From Brevinematales bacterium (GTDB taxonomy: Bacteria; Spirochaetota; Brevinematia; Brevinematales; GWF1-51-8): DNA of 42,013 nucleotides. A program made the translations under genes and the position numbers. Each line of letters begins with the position of its first letter. Position 1 is the first letter of the stretch. Positions 24,371 to 33,648 of this stretch are shown one piece after another. The DNA lies in NCBI GenBank assembly GCA_013177895.1, contig JABLXV010000026.1:1-42013 (forward strand), in the 5' to 3' direction. The notes under the pieces were generated by a model. The model was not told where the DNA came from. It saw only the letters and a list, made by a program, of their open reading frames with translations, and searched no databases.

Positions 24371-25348
24371 GTGAAAACTGCTTTAATAACGGGTATCAAC
24401 GGACAGGACGGCAGCTACCTTGCCGAATACTTGCTGAGTTTGGGTTACACTGTCATAGGTTTGCTCCGGCGAAGTTCATCCCCGAACCTGAAACGTTTGG
24501 GAAAAGTGATCGATAAGATCGTTCTCGAATACGGGGATTTATTGGACGAGGTGTCTCTGCAAAGGATTTTCAAAAAGTACCCGATAGACGAAGTGTATAA
24601 TTTAGCGGCGCAAAGTTTCGTAGGTTTATCATGGGAACAGCCCATCTATACATCCGATGTTAACGCTATGGGAACACTGAAACTCCTCGAGGTAATCCGT
24701 ACGACGTCCCCTAAAACGAAGTTCTATCAAGCCTCTACATCAGAAATGTTCGGGATGGTTCAGCAAGTCCCCCAGAACGAAACTACCCCGTTCTATCCCC
24801 GTTCGCCCTACGGGGTTTCAAAGTTATACGCCCATTGGATGTCCGTCAATTACCGCGAGAGCTATAATATCTTCGCGTGCTCGGGTATCCTTTTTAACCA
24901 TGAGAGCCCCCGACGCGGAAACGAATTTGTTACTAAAAAAATCGTCAATGCGATAAAAAAGAACGAAATTCTGCGCCTGGGAAATATTTACTCTAAACGG
25001 GATTGGGGCTACGCAAGGGAATATGTCGAAGTCATGTATAAAATGCTTCAACTGGACACTCCCGAGGATTTTGTGATCGCGACCGGGGAAACGCATACTA
25101 TCAAGGAATTTGCCGAGATGGCATTCGCGTTCACCGGCGAGGAAATCCACTTTGAGGGAGAAGGCCTCGATGAAAAAGGGTTTACGAAAAGCGGGCGTCC
25201 GGTACTGGAAATCGACCAGCAGTTTTACCGGCCTGCCGAGGTCAACCTGTTAGTTGGGGACGCTTCCAAGGCGAAACGTTTATTGAATTGGGAGCCCAAG
25301 GTGAAATTTAACGAATTGATCGAAATAATGATGAAATCCGATGAATAG
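24371..25348 (+). CDS. gmd: GDP-mannose 4,6-dehydratase
   Basis: The product converts GDP-mannose to GDP-4-keto-6-deoxymannose, the first step to GDP-fucose, GDP-rhamnose or related deoxysugars. The short-chain dehydrogenase/reductase marks are present: TALITGINGQDGSYLAEYLL (NADP-binding), YNLAAQSFVGLSWEQP, FYQASTSEMFG (catalytic Ser/Thr), YPRSPYGVSKLYAHW (catalytic Tyr-x3-Lys) and FNHESPRRGNEFVTKKI, the last being characteristic of Gmd. I prefer GTG 24371 because GAGGA lies 5 nt upstream and the first residues match the family start; ATG 24338 would add 11 residues and ATG 24275 lies upstream of the likely transcription start. Length is 325. It supplies a deoxyhexose to the glycosyltransferases downstream. 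No GDP-fucose synthetase is visible. Confidence 0.92.
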   Translation: MKTALITGINGQDGSYLAEYLLSLGYTVIGLLRRSSSPNLKRLGKVIDKIVLEYGDLLDEVSLQRIFKKYPIDEVYNLAAQSFVGLSWEQPIYTSDVNAMGTLKLLEVIRTTSPKTKFYQASTSEMFGMVQQVPQNETTPFYPRSPYGVSKLYAHWMSVNYRESYNIFACSGILFNHESPRRGNEFVTKKIVNAIKKNEILRLGNIYSKRDWGYAREYVEVMYKMLQLDTPEDFVIATGETHTIKEFAEMAFAFTGEEIHFEGEGLDEKGFTKSGRPVLEIDQQFYRPAEVNLLVGDASKAKRLLNWEPKVKFNELIEIMMKSDE

Positions 25349-25409
25349 TCGCCGCCTGTTCGGAACAACGCGCTAGCATACAATTCTATTTATGATCACG
25401 GAAGTATAT

Positions 25410-26627
25410 ATGAATGAAAAAAGTAAGAGAATAAGTATATTTATTCCGCAGGTCGGAACCGGATTAAAGGCCGGCATCTGCGGCGGCGGAACCCGTTTTT
25501 TCGAACTCCTCCGGGCGATGATACGCGACGGCGGCTTCGATATCACAATCGGTTTCACCTCGGGCGGCCTCGAAACATTCCGTAACTATTTCGCAAACGA
25601 TCCGGTTGTTATCGACGCGATTAAGGTCATTCCAATCCGCGCGTCCCTTTTCCTGAAGAACGAACCCTTCCGCCTGTTCCGGGCATGGTCGTATTTTGTA
25701 TCCACCCTTCACCTGCGTAGTCTTACCCGCCGGAAGGATTTCGGCTCGTTCGATATAGGGCTCTCCCCCAGCGACTTTTTTTACCATATCGAGCCGCTGG
25801 TAAAGATGAAAAAAAAGGGTAAAATCGCGAAATTGTTTTCCACGAGTTATCACCGTTACCCCAAGCCCGGCGAACGCAAGGGGATCTATCTCATCAACTG
25901 GTTCATGTACCGCCAGCAAAAAAACGTCTTCCGTAACGTCAGCAAATACTCCGATAGGTTATTCATCAACGGGAGCGCGGAGGGACGTGAGATAGCGAAG
26001 GAACTTTTACAATACGGATACAGCGGCGAGCCAATCTATGTCGACCTCGGGGTCGATAAGGAATTTATCGATACGGTTCCAGCCGACCCGGAGAAAAAAT
26101 TCACGCTCATCCATATCGGGATGCGGACGAATAAGGGAATCTACGACCTCCCGGCTATCTGGGCGGCTGTGCTCGCGAAGTTTCCCGACGCGACTCTCGG
26201 CATGATCGGGGGGATTTCCGCGGAGGATAAATATAAACTGACCGCGGAATTCGAGAAACTCGGCGCGAACCGGAATCTCGAATACCTGGGATATATCTTC
26301 GACGAAAAGAAATTCGCGCTGATGAAATCGGCGAAGCTGTTTATCGCGCCGTCCCACGAGGAAGGGTGGGGTATCGCCGTCGGTGAGGCGATGGCATGCG
26401 GAATCCCGGTGGCGGGGTACGACCTGATCGCCTATAAAAGCGTCTACGGTGAGGCGATCAGCTATGCCCGTTCGTTCGATACCGCCGAGTTTGCGGAAAA
26501 GGTCTGCGCGCTGTTATCCTCCCCCGAGGAGTACGAATCCTATCAGAAGAAAGGAACCGCGACCATTTTAAAATACGACTGGAAAGAAATATTCGCCCGC
26601 GAACTGGAATACTACAAAAAAGGATGA
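25410..26627 (+). CDS. Glycosyltransferase, GT4 family
   Basis: A 405-residue retaining glycosyltransferase of the GT-B fold, transferring a sugar from a nucleotide donor to a growing glycan at the inner face of the membrane. An N-terminal GT-B start (RISIFIPQVGTGLKAGICGG) with a glycine-rich loop is followed by a donor-binding C-terminal half carrying FTLIHIGMRTNKGIYDLP, MIGGISAEDKY, YLGYIFDEKKFALMKSAKLF and the EX7E motif in HEEGWGIAVGEAMACGIPV. The start at 25410 follows GGAAG by 5 nt; the ATG at 25392 has no site. The flippase gene begins 3 bp after the stop. The sugar is unknown, possibly the Gmd-derived deoxyhexose. Confidence 0.88.
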   Translation: MNEKSKRISIFIPQVGTGLKAGICGGGTRFFELLRAMIRDGGFDITIGFTSGGLETFRNYFANDPVVIDAIKVIPIRASLFLKNEPFRLFRAWSYFVSTLHLRSLTRRKDFGSFDIGLSPSDFFYHIEPLVKMKKKGKIAKLFSTSYHRYPKPGERKGIYLINWFMYRQQKNVFRNVSKYSDRLFINGSAEGREIAKELLQYGYSGEPIYVDLGVDKEFIDTVPADPEKKFTLIHIGMRTNKGIYDLPAIWAAVLAKFPDATLGMIGGISAEDKYKLTAEFEKLGANRNLEYLGYIFDEKKFALMKSAKLFIAPSHEEGWGIAVGEAMACGIPVAGYDLIAYKSVYGEAISYARSFDTAEFAEKVCALLSSPEEYESYQKKGTATILKYDWKEIFARELEYYKKG

Positions 26628-26630
26628 GTT

Positions 26631-27968
26631 ATGCGTCCGAATCTTTGGAAAACCGTCAAGGGACTGCTGAAAGACGAATACTACCGAAATAGCGCCATTC
26701 TCTTTATTTTTACCATGGCGAGCAATGTTTCGCAGTATATTTTTAAGATTTTCGCGAACCGGAACCTCACCAAGGAGGAATACGGCCTATTCGGGGCGCT
26801 TCTGTCGCTGATCCAGATTATCGCGATAGTTGGCGTCGTGCTGAAAACATGGAGCACCAAGGCCTTCTCGCAGATACATTCCTACGGCAACCATAAAAGT
26901 ATCCCCGGAACCTACCGTTATTTTTTCATCATTATCGGGATATTTCTCGCGGTATTCTCCGGGCTATTTATCATCTTCCTCCCCACGGTGATGAAGATAT
27001 ACAAGGCCGACGACGCCGCGCCGTTTTTTCTGCTGATGGCGATCATCGTCTTCGAGTACCTGAAAGTCCCGTTCAATTCGTTCCTCGAGAGCTTCGGGAA
27101 TTTTTTCGGGCGTTCCATATCCCTGTTAACCATGATACTGGTGAAGGTTCTCGTGCTCGGTGTTTTCCTGTTCTTCAGCCTCACCCTCGCGAAAACCATG
27201 TGGGCAGTCCTGATCGGGTATATCGCGGGATTCATCATGTTCGTTATTTTCTCGCTCCCTAAAGTCACGAAATTCGACATCCGGAAGCAGGATTCCCCCG
27301 ATAAAGAAATCTCGCAGAAAAGTTTCTCGTTCTTCTATAAAATCGGGCTCGCTATCATATTCTCCACCCTGCTCCAGACTATCGATATGCAGCTCGCGCG
27401 TATCCGTCTGGGCGAGGCGCTCTCCGGGGATTTCGCGACCGCGCGTGATCTCGGGAGTATCGTGTACTGGTTCGGGACTATCACCCTGCCCCTGTTCTTT
27501 ATATCGATCAATAACGCGTTCCATAAGAAGCAGAACTATCTACCTGTATTCCTGAAGGGGCTTTTTGTAGTGCTGGGGGTTACCGGAGTCGGGCTCTTCG
27601 GGTTTATTATCGCCATCCGCCCGTTCGTCGGATTCTACAACCCCATCTACCTCAGCGCGATCGACGCCATCCGTTATTACGCGATTTCGTGCGTGCCGTA
27701 TATCCTGATCAACCTGATGCTCCAGTTCTTCATCTCGCTCGACCGTTATAAGGTGTTTATCCCGCTCATGCTGCTCGCCCTAGGGCAAGCCGCGCTCTTC
27801 TACTTCTTCGGGCAGGATATGCAGTCGATCATCGATATCCGTTTCTACTCGGGCATCGCGATCCTGCTGTTCATGGGGGTCTATTTCTTCATCATGCGGA
27901 ATAAGTTTTATAAGGCCGAGCCGGACGAGATGGACCCCGCCTTGCCTGTAGAAGACGAGACGTTGTAA
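26631..27968 (+). CDS. Polysaccharide/oligosaccharide flippase (Wzx/MATE-like)
   Basis: A 445-residue polytopic membrane protein with about a dozen hydrophobic helices, beginning SAILFIFTMASNVSQYIFKI after a short basic N-terminus. Residues LTKEEYGLFGALLSLIQIIA are typical of the polysaccharide-biosynthesis (RfbX/Wzx) family, which flips lipid-linked oligosaccharides across the inner membrane. The tail after the last helix is acidic (ALPVEDETL). AGGATGAG precedes the ATG and overlaps the end of the GT4 gene, so the two are coupled. The last 30 nt of the gene lie inside a triplicated block that continues downstream. No Wzy polymerase is recognisable here. Confidence 0.85.
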   Translation: MRPNLWKTVKGLLKDEYYRNSAILFIFTMASNVSQYIFKIFANRNLTKEEYGLFGALLSLIQIIAIVGVVLKTWSTKAFSQIHSYGNHKSIPGTYRYFFIIIGIFLAVFSGLFIIFLPTVMKIYKADDAAPFFLLMAIIVFEYLKVPFNSFLESFGNFFGRSISLLTMILVKVLVLGVFLFFSLTLAKTMWAVLIGYIAGFIMFVIFSLPKVTKFDIRKQDSPDKEISQKSFSFFYKIGLAIIFSTLLQTIDMQLARIRLGEALSGDFATARDLGSIVYWFGTITLPLFFISINNAFHKKQNYLPVFLKGLFVVLGVTGVGLFGFIIAIRPFVGFYNPIYLSAIDAIRYYAISCVPYILINLMLQFFISLDRYKVFIPLMLLALGQAALFYFFGQDMQSIIDIRFYSGIAILLFMGVYFFIMRNKFYKAEPDEMDPALPVEDETL

Positions 27969-28138
27969 ATTTCCCGGAGCTCTTTTACAGTAACTGGAAA
28001 TCTCTACTCCGGCGCAGGCGCCCTGCCTATAGAAGACGGGACGTTGTAAATTTCCCGGCGGGTTTCATAGTACATCATTACTAGTTCTCCGGCGCAGGCG
28101 CCCTGCCCGTAGAAGACGAGACGCTGTAAATTTCACCG
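27940..28138. repeat. Three-copy direct repeat, ~80-bp period, including the flippase 3' end
   Basis: A ~36-bp core (CCTTGCCTGTAGAAGACGAG... through TGTAAATTTC) occurs at 27940-27977, 28021-28058 and 28101-28138, 81 and 80 bp apart, with a few substitutions. CTCCGGCGCAGGCG precedes the second and third copies. Copy 1 holds the last codons and stop of the flippase gene; copies 2 and 3 still spell a variant of the same C-terminal peptide plus TAA. It is a tandem duplication spacing the flippase from the next gene. Confidence 0.9.
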
Positions 28139-28148
28139 CGAGGTAACG

Positions 28149-29108
28149 ATGACAAAAAAAGTAACCATCATCAGCGCATGCCTGAACGAGGAGAAAAATA
28201 TCCTCCGGTGCCTCGATTCCATCGCGAAGCAGGATTACCCCCATGACGCGATCGAGATACTGGTCGCCGACGCGATGTCGACCGACCGTACGCGCGAACT
28301 GATCGCCGGATGGAAGAAAACCAACGACATAGAAATCAAAGTGCTGGATAACCCGCGGATAGTCGCGGAGTTCGGGAAGGCGGTCGCGCTCAAGGCGTCG
28401 ACCGGCGACTATGTGTACCAGTTCGACGCGGACGAGGAGATGGCGCAGGCCGACATGATCTCGTCGTTCGTCCGCGCGTTCGAAATATTCCCCGATATCG
28501 CGGGGGTCGAGCAGGAATTCCTGGAAATCCCCGGCGGCCCGGCGCTGAATAATTTCCTCTCGGTCATCCATATCGGCGACCTTCTCGCGCGCGATATCGC
28601 GATCAAGCCGCGCCGGGTGGATAAGCGGGTGATCGACGGGAAAGTCTACCGCAAGTACCTGCTCTATCCCGGCTACCCCGCGACTATGTTCCTGAAGCGC
28701 GAGGCGATCGAGAAGTTTATCGGCGGCGAGACCTACGAGGAGGGGCAGGTTACCCTCACGCTCGCGCAGTCGGAGAACAACAAGATCGCGATGATCGACG
28801 GCTACGGGGTTTATCATTACAGCGTCAAGTCGCTCGGGCAGTACCTGAAGAAACGGAACAAGATCGCGCTCAAGCATACGACCCGTATTCAGGAGCGGAA
28901 GACGTGGGTGAGCTATACCGGCGCGCGCACGTACATCTTCGCGTTCCTGCACCTCACGCTCGTGTTCCCGATCGTGTTCGCGGTCGCGAAGGCGATCCAG
29001 AAACGGACGCCGTTATGGCTCCTGTATGCGCCGATGGCAGTTCTCACGACCGTCGTCTATGCGTGGAACTGGCTCAAGCTGAAAATTACGCGAAAGAAAG
29101 CATGGTAG
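28149..29108 (+). CDS. Glycosyltransferase, GT2 family, membrane-associated
   Basis: A 319-residue inverting GT-A glycosyltransferase. It starts KVTIISACLNEEKNILRCLD, with ILVADAMSTDRTRELIAGW in the nucleotide-sugar pocket (a variant of DDxSxD) and YQFDADEEM as the DxD metal motif. Two hydrophobic segments near the C-terminus (ARTYIFAFLHLTLVFPIVFA and LLYAPMAVLTTVVYAW) anchor it in the membrane. GAGGT 5 nt before the ATG marks the start. It follows the flippase and its repeat block in the same direction and closes the glycan cluster. The transferred sugar is unknown. Confidence 0.87.
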   Translation: MTKKVTIISACLNEEKNILRCLDSIAKQDYPHDAIEILVADAMSTDRTRELIAGWKKTNDIEIKVLDNPRIVAEFGKAVALKASTGDYVYQFDADEEMAQADMISSFVRAFEIFPDIAGVEQEFLEIPGGPALNNFLSVIHIGDLLARDIAIKPRRVDKRVIDGKVYRKYLLYPGYPATMFLKREAIEKFIGGETYEEGQVTLTLAQSENNKIAMIDGYGVYHYSVKSLGQYLKKRNKIALKHTTRIQERKTWVSYTGARTYIFAFLHLTLVFPIVFAVAKAIQKRTPLWLLYAPMAVLTTVVYAWNWLKLKITRKKAW

Positions 29109-29173
29109 GTTCCGAAACGGACTGTCATTGCGATACCCCGCTCGGTTCCTTATTCGTTAGAATATATTTCGTA

Positions 29174-29980
29174 CTAATCTGTCCCGATATACGCTTTTTC
29201 CAATTCATCCAGCGTCATTCCAGTATTATCAAGAATATATTTTACTAGGGCGTTATTATCGGTGATTTTACGCTCATTCAACAATGTAAACACCTCACTG
29301 AGTGTCTCGGGATGTTTTTTAGCCAGGTAATAAAAGAACATCATGGATTGAGAGTAAGTTTTAGTGAAATCAGCCTGATAGAATTCAGCCCTTTTTAGAA
29401 ATAGGAGGGTTTTTAATGATAGAAGGTCATTTTTATTTTTATGCTGTATGAATAAATCCTTGTAGCTGTCAAGCGGACTGTCGACCGCAAGTTCTCCGTC
29501 TTTATCGAAACTGCCGGATTCGAAGTACATCCCGCTTCCTTCCTTAAACCACGGATATTCCTCTGATTTTAGAAAAGTAAAATAGAGAAAATCATGGCTC
29601 AATTCGTGGAGCTGTGTCCCAAAATCGGGTGTCTGATAAGGCATGATATACCAGACACGATGATCCTTATCCCAATAGCTGGTAACCTGCCGGCCGCCCT
29701 TTATCAGGATCGCCGGATATTTCTTCAGCGCCTCCTGAAACACATTTTCCTTCGTTGTATAAAATATAACTATTTCATTGCCGGGGCTGTAGTTAAAGAG
29801 CTTGTTAAAATACTGAAAGCACAGATTTCCGTGCTCCGCGTGGATTTTAGAAAAGTCAGGGCTGATATCGGAATAAACGGTTACCTTGCCCGCTGTCGCC
29901 GCGTAGGGATAATTTTTATCCTTGCAAAACACCGGCGATAGAGAAAAGAGAAAAATGATACCGGCGAATAAATGTTTCAT
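29174..29980 (-). CDS. Secreted gluzincin-type metallopeptidase-like protein
   Basis: A 268-residue exported protein. Residues 1-19 are a signal peptide (MKHLFAGIIFLFSLSPVFC). Mid-chain is a zinc motif, LHELSHDF (His125, Glu126, His129), followed after 17 residues by WFKEGSGMYFE (Glu147), as in the peptidase-MA/DUF1570-like gluzincins. It would cleave peptides in the periplasm or at the outer surface; the substrate is unknown. ATG 29980 is preferred since GGGAGAG lies just upstream; ATG 30013 would begin at the end of the previous gene. It lies at the 3' end of the minus-strand operon with the DUF4175-like gene, 35 bp after that gene's stop. AT-rich relative to its neighbours. Confidence 0.75.
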   Translation of the reverse strand: MKHLFAGIIFLFSLSPVFCKDKNYPYAATAGKVTVYSDISPDFSKIHAEHGNLCFQYFNKLFNYSPGNEIVIFYTTKENVFQEALKKYPAILIKGGRQVTSYWDKDHRVWYIMPYQTPDFGTQLHELSHDFLYFTFLKSEEYPWFKEGSGMYFESGSFDKDGELAVDSPLDSYKDLFIQHKNKNDLLSLKTLLFLKRAEFYQADFTKTYSQSMMFFYYLAKKHPETLSEVFTLLNERKITDNNALVKYILDNTGMTLDELEKAYIGTD

Positions 29981-30015
29981 AAAACTCTCCCTGAAAACAC
30001 CAGATTTCCACATTC

Positions 30016-33000
30016 CTATTCCTTCCCTGACATATACTTCTGGATGAGTTTCTTATAATAATCGCCGAGCGCGGTGTTCGGTATGGACGAGAGGTCGATT
30101 TTCTCCTGATAGAACTGGTCGTTCTCCTTGGGCGCGGACGGCTGATAGACCTTCGCCTGCTCGGCTTCGCGTTCCTCGCTGATACCCTTCGATTGCAGGG
30201 ATTTCTGCGAGTCGAGGAGCTTCTCCTCGATCTGCTTGCTCTTCTCGACCATCCCCTGATCGACCTGATAGCTCTGGAGTCCCTTGATAATATCGTCCAT
30301 CATCTTCCCGGCCTCCTGCCCGCCGGAAACAATCCCCTCGCCCGTATCCCCCATCATCTGCTTGAGGTTATCCTGGATTTCCTTCTGGAGCGACGCGAGC
30401 TGTTCCATCATCTGCTTCATCCCCGGCGTCATCTGCCCGTTCTGCTGAAGCTGCTGCATCAGGCTCTGGAGCGACTGGCTCATCATCCCCTGCATCTGCA
30501 CCAGATCGTCCATTTTCATCGACATCTGCTGTTCCTGCCCGTTCTGCCCCTGCTGCATATTCTGCATCTGCTTCTCGAGCGCGGCGTTGACCTTCATCAG
30601 GTAGAGCGACACGAGGCCGAGGTAGTTGCCGTTGATATCGAGACTCATCTTGACTATATCGTAACGCTTGTCGCGGATGCTCGCGAGGATAATATCCATC
30701 ACCTTGCGGTGATTTTCCAGCTGGGCGGCGATCTGCGCCTGCGTATCGCTTTTAAACACCAGCCCGTCGAGCGCCTCGTCGATACGTTTCCCGATATCCC
30801 CGGTCGATACGTCGAGCGCGTTGATCTTCTCCACCAGCTCGGGCTGGTCGCCCCATACCCCCGGGGATAACTGCGTCAGTTCGATACTGTCCGCCTCGCG
30901 GATGAGGAGCACGTCGAGGAAAAGTTCCTCGATGATGGCCTGCAGTTTATTCATCCGTTCCTTCATCTGGTTCTGCCCCGCCTGGTCGAGCATCTCCTTC
31001 ACCGCGTTCTTCATCTGCGACATCAGGCTGTCGGACTTCTCGAACGTCGATTGGTCGCCCATCTTATACTGCTTGGACTCGGTCAGCAGCTCCTTCGACA
31101 GGTCGGACATTTTCCCGGTCTGGGCATCCTTCATATCGCCGAGCTGTTTCTGGAACGCTTCCGTCGTCTTCTGGAATTTATCGTTATCTTTGTCGGTCTC
31201 CTTGAGGAGGTCGTAGGTGTTTTCGAGGAGCTTGAAACTGTTCAGCATCTCGGAGAATTTCTGGTAATACTCGAGGTTCTTCAGCATCGCCTTCAACTGC
31301 TTGAGAAGCTCGGGTATCTGCTTCTGGTCGAACGCCATATCCTTCTGCATCGCGTCCGGCTTCTGGTTATACTCCATCAGTTTTTTCATCAGCTCCGTCT
31401 GCTTGGACAACTTCTCGGTGATCTCCTTCATCTGAGTCATACTGTCTTTTATATCCTGAATAGCGCCCTCGTCGCCGGAAAACTTTTCCTGAAGTTCCGC
31501 CGCCGTCTCCTTTATTTTCTGCACCTGTTTATCCATTTCCTTCATCTTCTGGTTCGCCCCGGCGAGATTATTATTCGCGAGGTCTTTCTGGAATTCGGAG
31601 TACGTGTTCGACAACGCCTGCGCGGTATCCTTGAGGGTCTTCTGGTCCGCGATCCGTTCCTCCATCAGCATGGACAGGTCGGGCGATATGATTTGGAATG
31701 TAACTTTCGGGGATTTCGCGCCGAACGGGTCGACCGCGACCATATCGATTACCGCGACGTCTCCCGGCAGGAGGTCGATCTGCCCCGAGTCGAATTTCAG
31801 CGCCTTCTTGAGATAACGCGGTAGTTCCGGCACCGCCGTGCTCCCGTTCAGCGTCATGCCGTACTCGGCGCTCAGGTACGGGTCGCTGTTCGTGACCGTC
31901 ACATGATACTCGAAACGGACGATACCCTGATCGTCCTCCGCCTCGACAAGCGACATCACCGACCACTTCGTCCCGCCGAGCACGATATCCTTCACGGGGT
32001 ACAGGAGTTTGAGGGTCGGGGGAGTGTTCGGCAGGGTTTTGACCGTAAACTCCGGGGATTGCAGGAAATCGCCGTCGGAGGATACGAACTGCGCGCTGTA
32101 CTGCATGGTTCCCGACGGGTAGAAGGCGATCCGGAAGTCCGAGCCGTTCGCGCCCGTTTCCGCCTTCACCCCCTGCTGGAACCTGATCTCCTTGATCTCC
32201 TTCGTCAGATTGCCGCCGATAATCACCTTTCCGCCCGCCCACACCTCGATATCCTGGAGTTCGGGATATTCCTCCGTCTTGAACGGGTACACCACGGTCA
32301 TCGACATCCGGTTCGGCAGGAGCTTGGTCGTCCCGATCAGCTTCGCGGCCGTCATCGGGCGTTCGATTCCGTACTTCTCCGCAAGCACGGTCACGTCGAG
32401 GGACTCCCCTGCTGTAAGCTCCGCGCCGATAGTAAATACCCCGTCGGCGGATTCGATAATCCTGTCGGCCGCTTTGAGGGCGAGTTTATCGTAATTCCCG
32501 GCATAAGCGGTAAGGTCGATCAGCAGGGGTTTCTCACGGATATAGTACACGGGCAGGGTGAAGCCGGGGGATTCGCGCAGGAACGCATCGACCGCGCCGA
32601 GCGCCCGTATCGCGGGCGGAGCGATCAGCAGGATACCCGCGAGGAACACCGCCGAGGCCGCGGCGTATAGCGCCATCCGTAACGCGGCGCGTTTTTTTAT
32701 ATCGCCGACGACGCGGGCGAAACCGCCCTGCCATACGTCGCTCTCGCCGTCTATAGGGATACCCTTCCGGCGGAACTCGATATAAGAATCGAGCACCAGA
32801 CGCCGCGCGCCGAATACCTTGATCTCGAGGGTGCGTACCAAGTCCCGCATATCCCGCCTGCGCCGGACTCCTGCAACAATTAGCGCGGCGGCGGCAACGG
32901 CAAATACCGCCGCAGAGGATACGAACCACAAGGATAATTTATTGATCCACAGCACGCCGCCCAGAGCGATAAAGATGAAAAATTCGACAATCACGAGCGC

Positions 33001-33060
33001 AAATAAGAGAAATAAAAGACCCTGATTGCGTCTCAGGGTCTTTACGGCTTCTGAAATCAT
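30016..33060 (-). CDS. DUF4175-like giant membrane protein
   Basis: A 1014-residue protein. Three hydrophobic segments in the first ~155 residues (15-36, 42-63, about 128-150) flank a basic cytoplasmic stretch. Residues ~160-460 are beta-rich, probably periplasmic Ig-like domains (TLPVYYIREKPLLIDLTAYA, TPPTLKLLYPVKDIVLGG). From ~470 to the end the chain is a very long Gln/Met/Lys-rich helix/coiled coil (MQNMQQGQNGQEQQMSMKMD). This plan matches DUF4175 proteins, which often lie beside BatA/VWA-type genes. The function is not known; a scaffold across the envelope is a reasonable idea. The start has no strong ribosome-binding site and lies 19 nt after the upstream stop, so translational coupling is likely. 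Very Met-rich at the C-terminus. Confidence 0.78.
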   Translation of the reverse strand: MISEAVKTLRRNQGLLFLLFALVIVEFFIFIALGGVLWINKLSLWFVSSAAVFAVAAAALIVAGVRRRRDMRDLVRTLEIKVFGARRLVLDSYIEFRRKGIPIDGESDVWQGGFARVVGDIKKRAALRMALYAAASAVFLAGILLIAPPAIRALGAVDAFLRESPGFTLPVYYIREKPLLIDLTAYAGNYDKLALKAADRIIESADGVFTIGAELTAGESLDVTVLAEKYGIERPMTAAKLIGTTKLLPNRMSMTVVYPFKTEEYPELQDIEVWAGGKVIIGGNLTKEIKEIRFQQGVKAETGANGSDFRIAFYPSGTMQYSAQFVSSDGDFLQSPEFTVKTLPNTPPTLKLLYPVKDIVLGGTKWSVMSLVEAEDDQGIVRFEYHVTVTNSDPYLSAEYGMTLNGSTAVPELPRYLKKALKFDSGQIDLLPGDVAVIDMVAVDPFGAKSPKVTFQIISPDLSMLMEERIADQKTLKDTAQALSNTYSEFQKDLANNNLAGANQKMKEMDKQVQKIKETAAELQEKFSGDEGAIQDIKDSMTQMKEITEKLSKQTELMKKLMEYNQKPDAMQKDMAFDQKQIPELLKQLKAMLKNLEYYQKFSEMLNSFKLLENTYDLLKETDKDNDKFQKTTEAFQKQLGDMKDAQTGKMSDLSKELLTESKQYKMGDQSTFEKSDSLMSQMKNAVKEMLDQAGQNQMKERMNKLQAIIEELFLDVLLIREADSIELTQLSPGVWGDQPELVEKINALDVSTGDIGKRIDEALDGLVFKSDTQAQIAAQLENHRKVMDIILASIRDKRYDIVKMSLDINGNYLGLVSLYLMKVNAALEKQMQNMQQGQNGQEQQMSMKMDDLVQMQGMMSQSLQSLMQQLQQNGQMTPGMKQMMEQLASLQKEIQDNLKQMMGDTGEGIVSGGQEAGKMMDDIIKGLQSYQVDQGMVEKSKQIEEKLLDSQKSLQSKGISEEREAEQAKVYQPSAPKENDQFYQEKIDLSSIPNTALGDYYKKLIQKYMSGKE

Positions 33061-33079
33061 TTTATTTTATCAATATTCC

Positions 33080-33610
33080 TTACTTAGCGGTGATCCTGAA
33101 ACTCTTCGCCATCTTCGATAAATTTCCGCTGTATCCTTTGCTTGAGTCCTTAACGACCGACTGCACGTACATATAGTACTTTTTTCCCTTGACGAGAATA
33201 CAGATTCCGACCGCCATATTGTAATTTCCCTGCTGTGTCTCTATCAGGGCTATAGCGCCGTCTGTCGCGCCGGCGGCTTTGATCTCAGCCGATGGCGGGG
33301 TGATCTGGTCTTTAGGTAACGTATTCTCCGCTTCGAGACTGTCGAGCGTCCCGTTAAGCAGTCCGAGCGCGGTCATCTTTTTATCGTTCATCGGGTAAAC
33401 ATACACACCGAACGCCGCCATCCCGTCCGCAGACGAATAAGTGATATTCGGCACACCCACGCTGTCGTCGGACGAAACCGTCCAATCGTCGGGATAATCG
33501 AACTGGAACCCGGCTTTGTCCTTATAGGTGAGCATCTTCGCGGACGCGGCAGTCGCGGCCATCAGCACGATTACGGCAATCGCCGAAATCCGGGATAATA
33601 TTTTCGACAT
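33080..33610 (-). CDS. Small secreted protein (PsbP/DUF1795-like)
   Basis: A 176-residue exported protein. Residues 1-24 form a signal peptide ending ATAASA. The mature part has GFQFDYPDDWTVSSDD, the start usual for the PsbP/DUF1795 fold, then IALIETQQGNYNMAVGICIL and a final KMAKSFRITAK. Proteins of this type are small periplasmic or surface proteins whose role is mostly unknown. AGGAGG 5 nt upstream of ATG 33610 is a strong site; a longer start at 33631 is unnecessary. It is the first gene of the operon with the DUF4175-like and metallopeptidase-like genes. Confidence 0.78.
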   Translation of the reverse strand: MSKILSRISAIAVIVLMAATAASAKMLTYKDKAGFQFDYPDDWTVSSDDSVGVPNITYSSADGMAAFGVYVYPMNDKKMTALGLLNGTLDSLEAENTLPKDQITPPSAEIKAAGATDGAIALIETQQGNYNMAVGICILVKGKKYYMYVQSVVKDSSKGYSGNLSKMAKSFRITAK

Positions 33611-33648
33611 TTTTCCTCCTGGGATATTCATTCTGCAAACCTACTAAT

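Noticed and set aside
27940-28138. Three spaced direct repeats considered as a small CRISPR array
   Set aside because: The spacers resemble each other, the first copy is inside a coding gene, and no cas gene is near. It is a tandem duplication.
28065-28952. 295-codon minus-strand open frame opposite the GT2 gene
   Set aside because: Antisense shadow; it also reads through the tandem repeat block.
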